Source: Anoplolepis gracilipes
Taxonomy: Eukaryota; Arthropoda; Insecta; Hymenoptera; Formicidae
Assembly: GCF_047496725.1 (NCBI RefSeq)
Contig: NC_132972.1
Coordinates: 4,208,001 to 4,272,000, forward strand
Reading direction: 5' to 3'
Length of the DNA: 64,000 bases
The notes under the pieces: model-generated
Told to the model about the DNA's origin: nothing
The model's input: the letters and a program-made list of their open reading frames with translations, nothing else
The model's database searches: none
Part shown: piece after piece, positions 23,580 through 38,260 of the stretch
How positions within the stretch are numbered: position 1 is the stretch's first letter
Layout: each line of letters starts with the position of its first letter
Program-made: the position numbers and the translations under genes

Positions 23580-24080
23580 TTTAGTTGAAAGTTCTTTGAA
23601 ATCGTAGAGCCGCGAATTGATTAAAAACAGGATAGCAATGTGGGGGCTGCGGTGAAAGGATTTCCATGTAAACACGTATGTAGGGGTTCGCGTTCGTGAA
23701 ATAATATCACTGTGATTACGAAAGACGAGAACGAGCGGTATACGGTGCCGTTCCATCAAAGTGATTCGTCGCGCACACAACTGTCGCGAATTAGGGTCAC
23801 TCTTGCACGAGTCCTACGTAGGTCCGCGTCGATAAATATCGACGCCACGTTTGTCCCACATGGTACATGTAGAATAGAGACGCAGCGGAATATAGGGACG
23901 GCGAGGAGAAAGGTGTTTGGGTTTGGGGAAATACGAGCCGCGGCAACCCTTCTACTATCGATGCGATGCCTCGATGGGGATTGGTCACGATATATGTGGA
24001 TCAATATCTTTATTACGATGTCCTGTGCGTGTGTCTCTCGTTCCAGGACGAAATAATGCGATAGTTGTAGAGATAGTTTT
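23580..24080. other. CG-rich patch
   Basis: Frames of 114 codons (23712-24056 plus) and 110 codons (24088-23756 minus) lie back to back over the same bases, which is typical of stop-poor non-coding DNA. No domain recognised. Confidence 0.35.
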
Positions 24081-24419
24081 GTCCACAAAGCACCGATCGA
24101 TATGCAATAACCATGTTACTATCTTATTAATGTATCTGTACAATCTTTCTTTTTCACCAATATTTCCGTAACAATCATTTTTTTATATTGGCATGTGCGT
24201 TCTATTTGTATGTCACGCGATACGCGCAAAAGAATTTTTATTAATATTCGAAATATTCTGTGTAGTATCATTATCTGTATTAAATTCCATATATAGATAT
24301 TAAAATTTCGTGTGAAATAAGACAGTCAGGTTCCCGCGAAAGTGTTTTAAAAAATCTTTCATTTCACGACATATGACTGTAAATCATGTAATATAGAATT
24401 TTATTACTAGTATATATCA
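24081..24419. other. AT-rich non-coding DNA
   Basis: Nothing recognisable. Confidence 0.5.
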
Positions 24420-25030
24420 TGTTTGCGGAAACAATAAAATTCGATCGAGACGCAAATATAATCTCGTGGCGATGAACTTTGCGCGGCAGAGATCCCTCGT
24501 GAAAGCAGGAGTGTAGTCAGTCAGAGATGTGTGTGTGGGCGATCTCGGATATTGAAAATTCAGGGAAAGACGAGCACAGGGAACACGTATGAGAGAAACG
24601 GCACATATCCGTGGACAAATATTATTTTCCATTCTGAATGCACACGCTCAAATGCGTCGGGAGCGGCTTAAACGTGCGTCGACGATGCGATCCGCTACGG
24701 TTCACTTAATTTCTCATCTCTCTCTTCTTATATATAGAGCGGCGCTGCATTATTCTTCGTCGACATGCAGTCGAGATGTGCAAAACCGATTTACTTTTCT
24801 CCCTGACTCCGATGTATGTGTTCGTCGAGAAGAACGCGGTTGCCGCGATTCTCGTATGGTATCCCAGCGCGCGTAAGATCTTCCTTGTCGTAAAATCGGA
24901 TTATTCCGCTTCGTGATAATCCAACATTGTTTCCGCGGTGAGCCTGTCGTCCGTCGGAAATACGTTTTCGTGATCCTCATTGCATGAAAAATCATATCGC
25001 GTTATATGTCGTAAATGGTCATGCAAACAA
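24420..25030. other. CG-rich patch
   Basis: Contains frames of 95 codons (24589-24876 plus) and 81 codons (24995-24750 minus), with no domain. Function unknown. Confidence 0.35.
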
Positions 25031-25429
25031 TAGCATAACTTTTGATTGTGCGTGAGTAGCAAGTTTAAGAGAATTTAGTCTTAAATTTAATCTTTAAAAA
25101 AAAGAGTTAATTTAATTTAAAAAAAAAAATAAAACTTTAATTAAAAAACATACAAATATTTTTACTCGCGGTATTGATTTTCTAATGACAATGAGGAAAA
25201 AATATTCACAATTTTTTTTTTAAAGCAACATACAAAAACCGGAAACAATAAAGTAGTCAAACAATATAGTAATCTAAACAGTTTAAACATTCTAATATTT
25301 AAAACTTAAGTGAATGCAGTCAGTGTATTTCTTCAAGATACATTTTTCTTATCTTGTAATATACGTAAATTTATTCCTCTACATAATTATAATTTAAAAT
25401 AATAGACATTTTATTGATTACATCTCGTT
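25031..25429. other. AT-rich non-coding DNA
   Basis: A-runs and T-runs only; no gene seen. Confidence 0.5.
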
Positions 25430-26170
25430 ATGAAAATTGCAAGTCGAGAAAATCGGAAGGATAGAAATGTCTTACATGAATCCACATGAAAAAGCTCGCA
25501 AAATCGATTGAAATATTCATGACGACACTGACTCGAAAATGTCACAAAGACGTCGCATAAGGTGTGTCTTTCACTATTTTAAGGCACAAGAAAGGCAAAA
25601 AGAGACGTGGCGGGGATGACGAGAAGGATCGCTTTCATAAGTGCAGCATAATCGCCTCTCGGTAAGAATATCGGGTTGCAAAAACAACCGGAAGCCTGGG
25701 CATTTTCGATTCATCCTACAACGTGACTTCGGCAAAGTTGGATACTTTGTGACCGACTTTCGCGAGAGTTAGACGCGTTGGAGAAAAGGGTTGGCTATTG
25801 GGGCGAGCGTTTGGATTAAGGGGAGGGGTGGGGAAGGGTCAGGGGATGGACAGAATATTTCACCGAGGAAAAACGCGAAGAGGAAAGATAGACGCTACGC
25901 TGCAACCGTGACGCTTTTGAGGCGTCGAGGTCGAGCGCCCCGTAAAAAATGTTATTAAAATGTGTTTGGAGTTGCCGAGGGGGAAAGACGTTATGAATAT
26001 TAAGCGGATTCTAGAGAAGCGCGTGATACCGCTATCTATATCGATATATGCGCAGGTTGGCAAGCAACCGCGTATATGCTGCCGCGAGATTGATTTCCCG
26101 CAGAAACAAGAGGGATTCGTTCAAGCGCGTCGGGCGCGACAGTGTTCCCTCTTCCGAGCCTTTTAATTTT
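25430..26170. other. CG-rich patch
   Basis: Includes a G-rich stretch at 25799-25843 ('ggggaggggtggggaagggt' within it) that could form a G-quadruplex on the plus strand. Frames of 65-80 codons on both strands show no domain. Confidence 0.35.
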
Positions 26171-26539
26171 CTCCATGATAAAAATTATAATCCGTATATA
26201 TTTATCAAACACTACTTTAAAATATGTTTTCAATTTTTATATCTCGTGCGCGTAATGATATTTTTTACATTCCGACCGTTTAATTAAATAACGTTACATC
26301 TAATTACTTTCGTTGAAGCGTTGAATAATCCGGTCCGTATGATGTGTTTTTATGGAATAAAAAAAAAAAAAAAAAAATTCTACAGTTAGAGAAATCTGGT
26401 TATATGTATTTATAAAATTTTATTAAAATACGCATGTTATTATAATATAATTTTATGTTCGAATATTTAATTTTTTTCATAACCACAATGAAAATTTCTG
26501 TAACCTCTTAATTTTCTAGTGTTAATTACGTTGTGTCCA
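26171..26539. other. AT-rich DNA with poly(A) run
   Basis: Contains an A-run of about 18 (26359-26376) and TTTTATGG at 26348-26355. I saw no flanking duplication to suggest a retro-insert. Confidence 0.5.
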
Positions 26540-26960
26540 TCGTTCTTTACGTCGAAACAGTGTTTCAATTTTTTAAATTGTCTCTTATCTTTTTGTCTTC
26601 TTTATAAGACGATCTGGGTGAATCAGACGGAACAATGACCAAAAAATTGTAAGAAAACGTCACGGCGCTGATCCGTCCGTACTTGATATAGCCTGGCAAC
26701 ATTGTGCAACGATGCGCGAGAAAAAACAAAGAGTTCCGAGGGTTCGTTCTCTCGGTAGCGACGGAAAAGGAAGCCTTTTGTTCCTTTGCCACGACCAGGT
26801 TAATTAATGCTACGGGGATAACCCGAACTTCACTGCCGGTCGAAGTCGTCGCTCCAGAAGCCAGCTAATACATCGAGAACAGGATGACTTTCAGCGTACG
26901 CCAAGTTTCCGCAGAAACTTCCATTGGTTCACCGCATCCGGGGGATCGTAATTTACAAGA
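26540..26960. other. CG-rich patch
   Basis: A 75-codon minus frame (26792-26565) is present without recognised motifs. Function unknown. Confidence 0.35.
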
Positions 26961-27479
26961 ATTATAAACGCAACGGAAAATTTTAAAAGCATAATTATAA
27001 GAAAAATATTGTTAACATGATGCAAAAAAGAATAAGAAATGTAAAAGAGTCGTCGAATTCTTTAAAAAAAAATGTATAAAATTTTATTAAAATGCGAGAT
27101 ATATATTTACACATAATTATACGAGAAACTCTAGCTTTTTATTTCTAGAGTAAATGCATGTTTCATTTTACTTAATTAAAGAGAATTGATATATTAATAA
27201 CGAAATTAATATATCATCAAACAAATGAGCATCAAAATTGGATTATTTAAAAGCAATTAATCGATATATTAATTTATTGCTTTTTGTATGCAAAAGTTAT
27301 TCACAATTTATACATTATACTATTTCAACAAATAGATAATTCTAATTATTCAAGACAGTTTATTCTTAAATATTTTATATTTGCGTGACAAATTTATTGA
27401 TTTACTTTGGCCACAGTCTGTACATTTACTAGACGACATACGGTTATAAAATTCATTTATTAAAATTGCAATAATCACG
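26961..27479. other. AT-rich non-coding DNA
   Basis: Nothing recognisable. Confidence 0.5.
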
Positions 27480-27960
27480 TTTCTATCTATACTAGCAGAC
27501 GAATCAACTGTCTAATGGGACATAAGACGTACGAAGGAGAGCGGTTGGTTAATCTGCTTATTCTCGCATTTAACCCACGTTCTATGTTAGCTATTTTAGA
27601 CGTAATTTCTGACTGACATAAATGAGATTGCATTATTAATGTAATTGCCGGCGAGTGTTCGAACTAGCGGCATCTTGCTAAAAACGATTCCAAGCACAGT
27701 ACAAAGGTTGCTTTCTTACGACCATCGCGACAAAACGATAGCAAACAGAAGTAAAGTAAACATTAATAATGAAGCGAAGTAATGAAGCGGACTCTATAAA
27801 CGAGAATTCGTAAGCTTTCTAGAAAATCCAATTAGAATGCGAAACACGAGGCTACTGTGGTGTTCTGGCGGACGTTATTACTCGAGTAGCAATGCACTAC
27901 GCGACAATGCAATTAAAGATTAATACTATTATAGAACCGCATGCTTATCGCGTGAATGCT
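27480..27960. other. Complex, frame-poor segment
   Basis: Balanced, non-repetitive sequence without a notable frame, with several ATTA/TAAT words (for example 27632-27650) and a small repeat of 'aatgaagcg' at 27769-27790. Texture fits a regulatory element better than an exon. Confidence 0.35.
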
Positions 27961-28280
27961 ATTTGAGCATTTCAAACGATTAGATCAATAAAAACAGAAT
28001 TGAGAACAACAAATTTGAGAATTAACATGTCACGATGATTTGTATTGTATCTCAATTGGACAATTATGTCATAATTATCGAATCTTGGATGGCTCAGAGT
28101 CGAAAATACTAATGCTGCAAAGATTTGAGTCAAAGAAATTGTAAAGTTAATGGAATTCGAAAAATATTAATAGAAAAAAAAAATAAGATTTCTCTCATCA
28201 TAACTATTATCATTGATCTGCATAAGAGATATTTAATTTCTTAATTGATTTGCCGCACAATTTTCTTTGATGCGACTTTC
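27961..28280. other. AT-rich non-coding DNA
   Basis: Nothing recognisable. Confidence 0.5.
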
Positions 28281-28860
28281 CGCACTTGATCTCTGCAGTT
28301 CGTTAGACGAGTCCTAAACGAGCGATCGGTCCTTTTTTTTTCGTCGCAATGAGATCTTTCTGAATTCTACTCATTGTAAAACGGAAACTAAAACTCCCGA
28401 GGGCTAATCTCCGCTCTTCGCTGCAAAGTTCTGAAAAGTTTTCACTCTCGAGGCGGCAACTTCACCGTCAGCGGCACGGCTCTTAGAAGGGAGGGAAGGT
28501 TAGATAGGTTTGCACGAGGGATGACGCGCGATCGGCTAAATTGCGAAGTGGAAATATGTATTTGCGCTCGCGCGCAAAATCGATACTCGAGAAAATATCG
28601 CTTCATTCGGTTACGCATCTCGAAACTCCAGGTTTTCACTGGTTTAGCGCAGCGTTTACCCGCGAGAGTTTGGCAAGTCATAAATAATCTCGCGACTAAC
28701 GTTATTATTATTTAGTCTCGTGTGCAACAGTCAGTTTTTCAAGTTGGCCTCTGCCAACGCATATTCTCGCTCTTTCATAAGCCATAAATAACGTAACATA
28801 ATCAAGAGTATTATTTCACTAAACTTTTAAGGCACGATGCGGTCTGTAAATGTTACTGCG
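28281..28860. other. CG-rich patch
   Basis: Frames at 28521-28715 plus and 28681-28442 minus overlap with no domain. The right part has two CATAAAT words (28679-28686 and 28782-28788) next to TAAC/ATTA words. Possible enhancer. Confidence 0.35.
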
Positions 28861-29214
28861 TTAATTTATACGACGCCAAAGTATATTTAAAAAATAAATA
28901 GACAAACTTATAACTTTTTTTTTGAAATTGCAAAATTACATAATACACTTTTTCTTTTTTTAAATAAGATATCTCTAGGAATAGAACGACAATGTGAAGC
29001 ACCAGTAGCGAACAGAATTTGAAAATGGAAACGTGACTGCTATAGAACAGATGTTTGAACAAATATTGTTCTGACCATTTTGCTGTCTTACGTTTTTCGT
29101 CAATATTGTGAACGTTTATCTGTTGTTTCGTTTTTCTTGTTTTCTATTTTTGTATATTTTGTAACGCATACATATCGATATTTAAATTCGCGACATTTCT
29201 CTCTCTCTCTCTCT

Positions 29215-29257
<43 letters not shown>

Positions 29258-29700
29258 AAACAAGAAATAATTTAAAATATTATATATATATGTATATATA
29301 TTATCTTTCATAATTTGTTTGAGGAAAATAAAAAACATTAATATTTAAGAAATGATTAATCTTATAAACAAATATTCTCATAATATTCTGTGCTTATTAA
29401 TTCTCGAATAATTCTTAATATGTAAATATAAATAAAATATTTACTGCACTAAACTAAGTTATAATAAACACAAAATAATATTCTTATGCGAATTAAAAAA
29501 AATTATAAATTACAAATTATGAAATTTATTACTCTTTTCTCTATAAATATCTTGCAAATAATATAGAATAAATATGAATAAACGTGATAAGTGCAATTTA
29601 CCTTTGTTTGCGGATTTTAACACCTGAGATGCTGCATTGATAAATGATAAAATCAACAATTTTAATGCTTTACGCAGCTGCCAATATCGATAAAATGTCA
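28861..29700. other. AT-rich DNA with compound microsatellite
   Basis: AT-rich; the frames at 29080-29313 and 29338-29144 arise from the microsatellite. No gene seen. Confidence 0.55.
29198..29302. repeat. Compound (TC)n-(CA)n-(TA)n microsatellite
   Basis: Consecutive runs: TC at 29198-29216, AC at 29218-29247 and TA at 29247-29256, then interrupted TA around 29279-29302. Probably length-polymorphic. Confidence 0.92.
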
Positions 29701-30230
29701 TTTACCACAAGTGTGCGCAGCAAATGTTACACCACATGGATTCACAATACGCACTTGACACATTTTTCAAACTTTACACAAGTGTGCGCGCTACACGACC
29801 ATTAATGTACGCTTTGTAATATAGTATCCCTGAAAATAATGCAAAAATTGATTACTATTAATTTTCATTATCAGCTTCTATAAGTGTTGTAATTGAATTT
29901 CTGCATAAATAGCTCCAAAAATTTTACTCGATTTTCTTTTATGTCACTAATTAGCGACATAAAAGAAAATTATTACAATATTACTGCATAGATTTTTCAG
30001 ACAATTTTAAGATAACATTAAATTTAAGATATGTGAAAATCTAATAATACAAAAAATTTTTGACAGTTTTTCCGTAATGATTCTGAAATGTCTCAGTCAT
30101 TAATTTAAACCGTAATTTTATTACTAAAAGTACTGATCTTGGCAAGGGTAAACGTTTGAGTTACCATCATCAGTTTAAAGCTTATCAAACGTATGAAAAT
30201 TAATTGTTATAAGTCACATTTCTCCTACGA
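29701..30230. other. AT-rich segment with direct repeat and palindrome
   Basis: The 12-mer ACAAGTGTGCGC occurs twice about 72 bp apart (near 29707-29718 and 29778-29790). A 40-bp palindrome lies at 29931-29970. No gene seen. Confidence 0.55.
29931..29970. repeat. 40-bp near-perfect palindrome
   Basis: ATTTTCTTTTATGTC (29931-29945) is complementary to GACATAAAAGAAAAT (29956-29970). The centre, actaattagc, continues the symmetry with one mismatch, so the whole 40 bp is nearly self-complementary. It may extrude a cruciform or be the core of a decayed foldback element. Confidence 0.85.
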
Positions 30231-30308
30231 CTTGACCGGCGCCTTGGTCGGGTCTCGTCTTGTTTAAGAATCGTTCCTTCTGAAAACAATCATATATTCT
30301 CTTTTTCT

Positions 30309-30341
<33 letters not shown>

Positions 30342-30789
30342 ACTTTCGCAAGCTAGGAAAACTCAACATGAAACGAATAATAGATTACCGATATGGAACA
30401 GAGGTTATTTATCGTCACGACTTCACTGGCCGCCGATAATAATAAGTCATCGATGGAACTGTTGCCAGCAATAATCTGGACGTGCTAATGTGGTAGTTTG
30501 CGGCATTGATCTATTTACGCGAATTTACGATATCTAACAATAAGTCCCGTTATACGCGCAAACTGTTTAATGAATTGATATCACGTGGATTAATTGTACT
30601 GCGAATTAATCTTTGAATTATAAAAGCAATAACGATACTAATAAAAACCTGTGACAAAATATTATTTATAAAAGGCAAAAAAGAAACATTATAAAATTAA
30701 TATTATTAATTAACAATCAATTTTTAATCTTAACATCACATTATTTATAAGAAACAATTAAAATTTGACGGGTTAAAAATTTATTTCTG
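30231..30789. other. Mixed segment with long poly(A) run
   Basis: Modest CG content at 30230-30280 and 30360-30550, with a 30-A run between them. No gene recognised. Confidence 0.45.
30310..30339 (+). repeat. (A)30 run
   Basis: Thirty uninterrupted A residues. A poly(A) this long can mark the 3' end of a retrotransposed RNA copy, but I found no flanking duplication or recognisable element upstream. A simple homopolymer is equally likely. Confidence 0.85.
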
Positions 30790-31780
30790 CCATCTTTTTT
30801 TATTTCCGTCCTTAACCGTTAGTGTCGTAGACGAATCGATCGCGTCGCGCTTTTGCTTGAACGACGTCGGCGGTCCTTTTCGGCAGTCAAACCCGGCATC
30901 AGTGAAGCTCGACCGCGAACCTCAGAACGCGACTGCTGTTGCTTTGTGCGTTTAAGGAAACGCCGCCTGTTAACGGCGTTGCCACTCCAAAATTGCGGCA
31001 AAGGCGACGCCGGATGGAAGACGGGAGGGAAGGAAAACGACCTGGAGAGCGCGAATGCATTAAACTGGGTGAACTTGCGACAGTCGTGACAAATGACCAA
31101 GTGGCGGCCTTTCGCGGATGCATATTAATGTCATAATGAAACAGGGATGCACTCGCTCGCGTATCAAATAACTGCGCTTTTTTCGCACAATCTCTACCGA
31201 TACCGAGTTCACGCCGGCTGTTATTATTACGCGGCTATTCTTAAAGCAGTCGCGCAGAGTCCTGTCCTCCATCGGAGACGCAGTTGCATCTTGTTATAAT
31301 AATTTCTTGCCCGACTGTCGCGTGGTCGTTACATAACTCGAAACGCAAAGCGACCGGACGTATCTGCGCCACGGAAGTTCTATTTGCGCGGCAGGATGAC
31401 GAGCAAACTCCTCTATTCGCGGTTGAGAACTGACGAAAAAAAAAACAAGACACGCGTCAGACACTGCTTCGAGTCATCATCGCGACACGTTTAGTAGCGT
31501 CAGCGTTTTTCTTATTTAACGACGACAAATGATAGAGCGATAGAGCAAGAGCTAAACAGCGAGCATGCGGTTTCTATCGTGAAAACGGCTGTATGTCGCT
31601 TCCCACACTAAACGGCGGTTTCATTTACTTTGCCTCATTTCTCGTGACCCGCTTCCATTTTAACGCAACGGATCTGTGATACAATTTTTATTCTAGTAGA
31701 TCCATTACCGCAAAAGAACATAAAAGTTTGTCTCACTCACCGGTCGGTGCGCAGCAGCGGAGTTAACTGTCCTGAAACTA
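30790..31780. other. CG-rich island
   Basis: About 1 kb of CG-rich, non-repetitive DNA. Many 65-93 codon frames overlap on both strands (for example 30853-31089 plus and 31100-30819 minus), with no domain. Candidate regulatory island or untranslated exon. Confidence 0.4.
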
Positions 31781-32134
31781 TGTTGTATCTGCAAAATATT
31801 AATACAAAATTTAAATTATAACAGCGTCCAAAAGAATAATTTCAAAAAATTATTATGATACACATTGAATATAAAATTTAATGCTTATAATAATAAGCAA
31901 ATGGTTAACCAATAGATCAATATATACAATCATATAATTTCTGAACTCATTATTCCTTTTTAAATAGAGTTTTTATAATATATAAAAATGTTTTTTTCTT
32001 TAATTATAGTTTATATTATCTTAAATGAATAAATAAAATAAAACATGCGTGAATAGACACGTGCAACAATTAAAAAATATAAAAATAATAAATTATTTAC
32101 TCCAAGATTGTTCCGCCATTCCCTAATATTTCCT

Positions 32135-32173
32135 AAGCTTCCTCTCCTTCTCCTTCTTCTCCTTCTTCTCTCA
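32135..32173. repeat. (CTT)n-like polypyrimidine tract
   Basis: Imperfect CTT/CTCC repeat, all pyrimidine on the plus strand and able in principle to form triplex DNA. Confidence 0.8.
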
Positions 32174-33008
32174 AACTATCAAGATTCGTTACACTCACTC
32201 GCGAAAATAATAACGCATTACCGTTGATTATGCAACATCATAACAACAAACGCGCGACGCTTTGCACGATACTCTCGAATTAATTAAGACAAACTATGCC
32301 CGTTACGATAAAAACGAATGCGTGATACGTTGTTCGGCACTCTTGAATTTCGAAATCACGAATCAATATTTTATTTCGCAAGATAATCGAGTCAGTAACA
32401 TTTTAATAAAATATCTCGTTTTATCGATATCGACATTGCGAGCAACGACGTCAATTATAAGTGTAAAAAGAAATATCGATAAAACTGATCTTATCAGCCT
32501 TAAAAAACTATAAAAAATCGTTTAGGTACTTAACTTCCCTTTCAGAATAAACTTTTAGGTACTGAGCCCTCCCATCAACGTCAAGGTATACTCATTAGGA
32601 AGGTTTCGTTGATGAACAACCAACGATGTAATATAGATATGCTCCAAAAAATGAGTACTACTTGCCAGTCTCATTTTCCAAAATACTCTCTTAATTATAA
32701 AATGTATTATGTTGTATTTAATATATTTAAATATATGTATTTTATTATTAAATTAATTTTATTTTTATTTTGAAAATTTTATGTTTCTATTTTTCACAAT
32801 TAATGACGAATTAATAACAATAATAATAAACTAATTAGAGAATAATTTATATATCATATTAATCGGTATCAATGGTTATTGATATTTATTTTAATGATAT
32901 TTATTTTAATATTTTTTTCTATATTAATTAAAATATAATTAAAACATGTGCTAATAAAATGTATGTTTGTGTGTATGTAATTAATGTGCTATATATATGT
33001 AATTAATA

Positions 33009-33014
<6 letters not shown>

Positions 33015-33039
<25 letters not shown>

Positions 33040-33040
33040 T
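33015..33040. repeat. (TA)n microsatellite
   Basis: About 13 TA units, followed by a degenerate TCTC tract. Confidence 0.9.
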
Positions 33041-33940
33041 TAGAGTTCTCTCTTTCTCTGTGTTTCTCTCTCTAATATTATTACAACTATTTAACGCGGT
33101 CGAAACTTTATATTTATCATTATTTATTATACTATAACATATATAAAAGAAAGAAATGATATACGACAGTTATAATTGCATTTTGCGTGCCAAAATCGCT
33201 TGTGTATATGCGTATCTATACATATTTTAAAGATTTTGGCATAACATATTGCGAGATTTTAGAATCGAGTTTATCAATCTTATTCATTGTCAGATTAATT
33301 GAAATCAATAGAGTGTTGATGTTATATAACACAAGTACCGTTAGATTTTTTAATACTGCATTGTACATATATACATATAATTCTTGAAATATTTTAATGA
33401 TTAATAAAAAAATTGCGGATAATAGAACACTCAACGAATCTAGACAGCCAGTTTGTCATTATTTTTAGATATTTGACATCGAGATATTATTACATCTCTT
33501 GTAAAAATATGCTCAGAAAAATATTGCGTATCGCATTTATCTTTAACGCGAAGAAAATTGAAAATAAAAATTTATTAAATATATAGCTTTTTGAATGATT
33601 ATTATTAATATAGTTTTAAAAATCTACAGAGTTATTTATATTTTATGATTCAAAAGATCATATGTCATATAATATGTCTAGTCAAACGTATATTTGATTT
33701 GTTCGACTAATTGTTTAAAATACCTAAATAAGAGCAAATCTAAAAAATTTCTTCAAACAAGAAATATGATAACTATATACGTATAAAAATTACACGAAAA
33801 ATTACCACATATTAAAATTCATTAAAGAATGTTAAAGAAAAAATATCTGTCGTATATTTCATAATTTCATCTATGTTTAGCAAATGTAAGTGACAGTAAG
33901 ATGGAATAAGATACAGAATGTCGCAAGTCAAACGATTACT

Positions 33941-36560
<2,620 letters not shown>

Positions 36561-37115
36561 TGAGATTAAACTGATTCTCTGTCTCCTCCTCATCTAATCT
36601 CTGCAAAGAAATGGAGGAAATAAATTGAATCTCATTTAATTTCAATTAACGATTAGGAGAACGACTTTAGATAAAATATACTCTTTTAATTTACTGATCG
36701 TTGTACCCCAAAAAATTTTGAAAAATTAGAAGCGACTATTGCTTACAATCGTAATAAAAATTGTAAGAACTTATTAATGAAAAACATTATTTTGTTTCAC
36801 AATTACAGATGAAACAATTGCTGTAAATATATATAATTCCAGATATTTAAAAAAATTAATCTATATAAAACAGAAACTTTTTGTGTTCTTACTCGTTGTT
36901 TAGAAACTAGGACTATTATTTCGTCGAGTATGATCAAAATGTTTGAAATTTTTTAGTAAATTCTTTGAATGAGAAATAGTATATATCTGTTATGTATATT
37001 GAATGTGTTATATGAATTGTAAATATGATATATGTTAGAGTGGTTTAACTCGATGCGTTTTCTTCATTAATAAAAGTTCAATTTTCTTTTTAATAGGTAT
37101 TTGATAGAGATAAAC

Positions 37116-37146
<31 letters not shown>

Positions 37147-37420
37147 TTAGCTTTACAAATTTTTAATTCGATATTATATATCTTGATGATCTGAATAGCC
37201 ATTTGTTTGTTATATTTTTTTTTTTTATAAAGAAAGAGTTGATGGTTTTGTTAAACAAGGTTCTTTGTCGTATCTCTGAGCTTAACACAGTTTCAATTAT
37301 TTACGACTATCAGAAATCATCGATTCATTTCTTCGCAAAAATAGAGCATTATATATTTTTTGTTAAAATGAAATTTGATTCCAAATTGGTTGCACAAATC
37401 TTGCTACATATGTGGAAAAC
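36561..37420. other. AT-rich non-coding DNA
   Basis: AT-rich, with a GA microsatellite. A 93-codon frame (37203-37484) of lysine/phenylalanine-rich composition is probably chance. Confidence 0.5.
37117..37144. repeat. (GA)n microsatellite
   Basis: About 13 GA units; possible GAGA-factor tract by general insect knowledge. Confidence 0.9.
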
Positions 37421-38260
37421 ACGGTGGCAAATTCACGTAGCGTGCACACGGGAATTTTCTCGTAACGAGCATGTTCGACCGTAGCAGATGAAGGTGTTAC
37501 AACGAGCACTTAACGCTACAAGTCGTCACACGTACCGAAAGGGTTAAAGCCGCGAGATGCGATTCGACGTGTTGAGTCTCCTGAAAAAGACCTTGCCGTT
37601 GCATTGTAGGTCGACCGACCTTGCGTCTCAATCGTCTCACGGCACGTTGCTTTATCGCGGCACGTGATGCTCGTGCCAAAGTTGCGCCGCAGTCAGTTGC
37701 ACTCGCCACCCGGTATTGTCTGCGCGTAACACGTTCTACCCGGGAACCTAACCCGGGCCACCTTCTTTCGGTGAGAAACGACGCGACACGACGAGGAAGT
37801 GGAGGACCGAATTGCCGTTCGCGCTCCAAATTCTCGCGTTTGCGGCGCGAATCAGGAAAAGGTCCGCATGTAGGGTGAGCTCGGGCCGAAAGAGCTCCGT
37901 CAAAGCTACTACGGTTAGGTACCACTTTGTAGACGAAGCACGAACTCGAGAAGGTGAGTATGGGTATGGCGGTATTAGCGAAACGACGGCAAAACAAGTG
38001 GCGTCATCCTCGTCTCAGCATGTCTACATTTTCACCCCGTTTTCACAAAATTCTTTCGCGCAAATTCGAATTTTACTCTGCACTTCGAATGAAAAATGAT
38101 CCGTCATTACTTGTTATTAGTAAATGCAACGTCAGGCTAATTGCTCGAACACAACAAAGAAACGCTTGTGCTAAAGACCAAGGTCTCACCTATTAACATC
38201 ACGCGTGTTGCGTTATGATACGTGATAATTTCATAACAAAGACGTAATCATAATGCATTT
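37421..38260. other. CG-rich island
   Basis: CG-rich at 37540-37960. A 166-codon minus frame (37997-37497) and several plus frames overlap and carry no domain. The plus-strand donor at 37953/37954 is the clearest splice-type signal in the window. Confidence 0.4.
37540..37953 (+). other. Candidate first (untranslated) exon ending at a strong donor
   Basis: The CG-rich block ends in GAGAAG|GTGAGTATG, matching the metazoan donor consensus (AAG|GTGAGT) with the cut after 37953. The sequence changes back to AT-rich a few hundred bases later. Frames before the donor are short and interrupted, so the exon would be mostly untranslated. The upstream limit is arbitrary: I see no TATA box or acceptor. 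A chance consensus match is possible. Confidence 0.28.

Larger units (their letters stand above)
31781..33940. other. AT-rich region
   Basis: Mostly AT-rich. 32175-32500 is slightly CG-richer with an 83-codon frame (32262-32513), probably chance. 32524-32562 repeats 'ttaggtact'. CATCAACG and CGTTGATG (32572-32616) form an 8-bp spaced stem. No gene seen. Confidence 0.5.

Noticed and set aside
28827..28850. 'taaggcacgatgcggt' resembling the start of miR-124
   Set aside because: The match ends after the seed and upstream sequence offers no complementary arm for a precursor hairpin.
30310..30339. (A)30 as a retrotransposon tail
   Set aside because: No flanking direct repeat and no recognisable element body upstream, so only the homopolymer is reported.
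37497..37997. 166-codon minus-strand frame
   Set aside because: Arg-rich, no motif, and it overlaps plus-strand frames and the plus-strand donor. Composition explains it.
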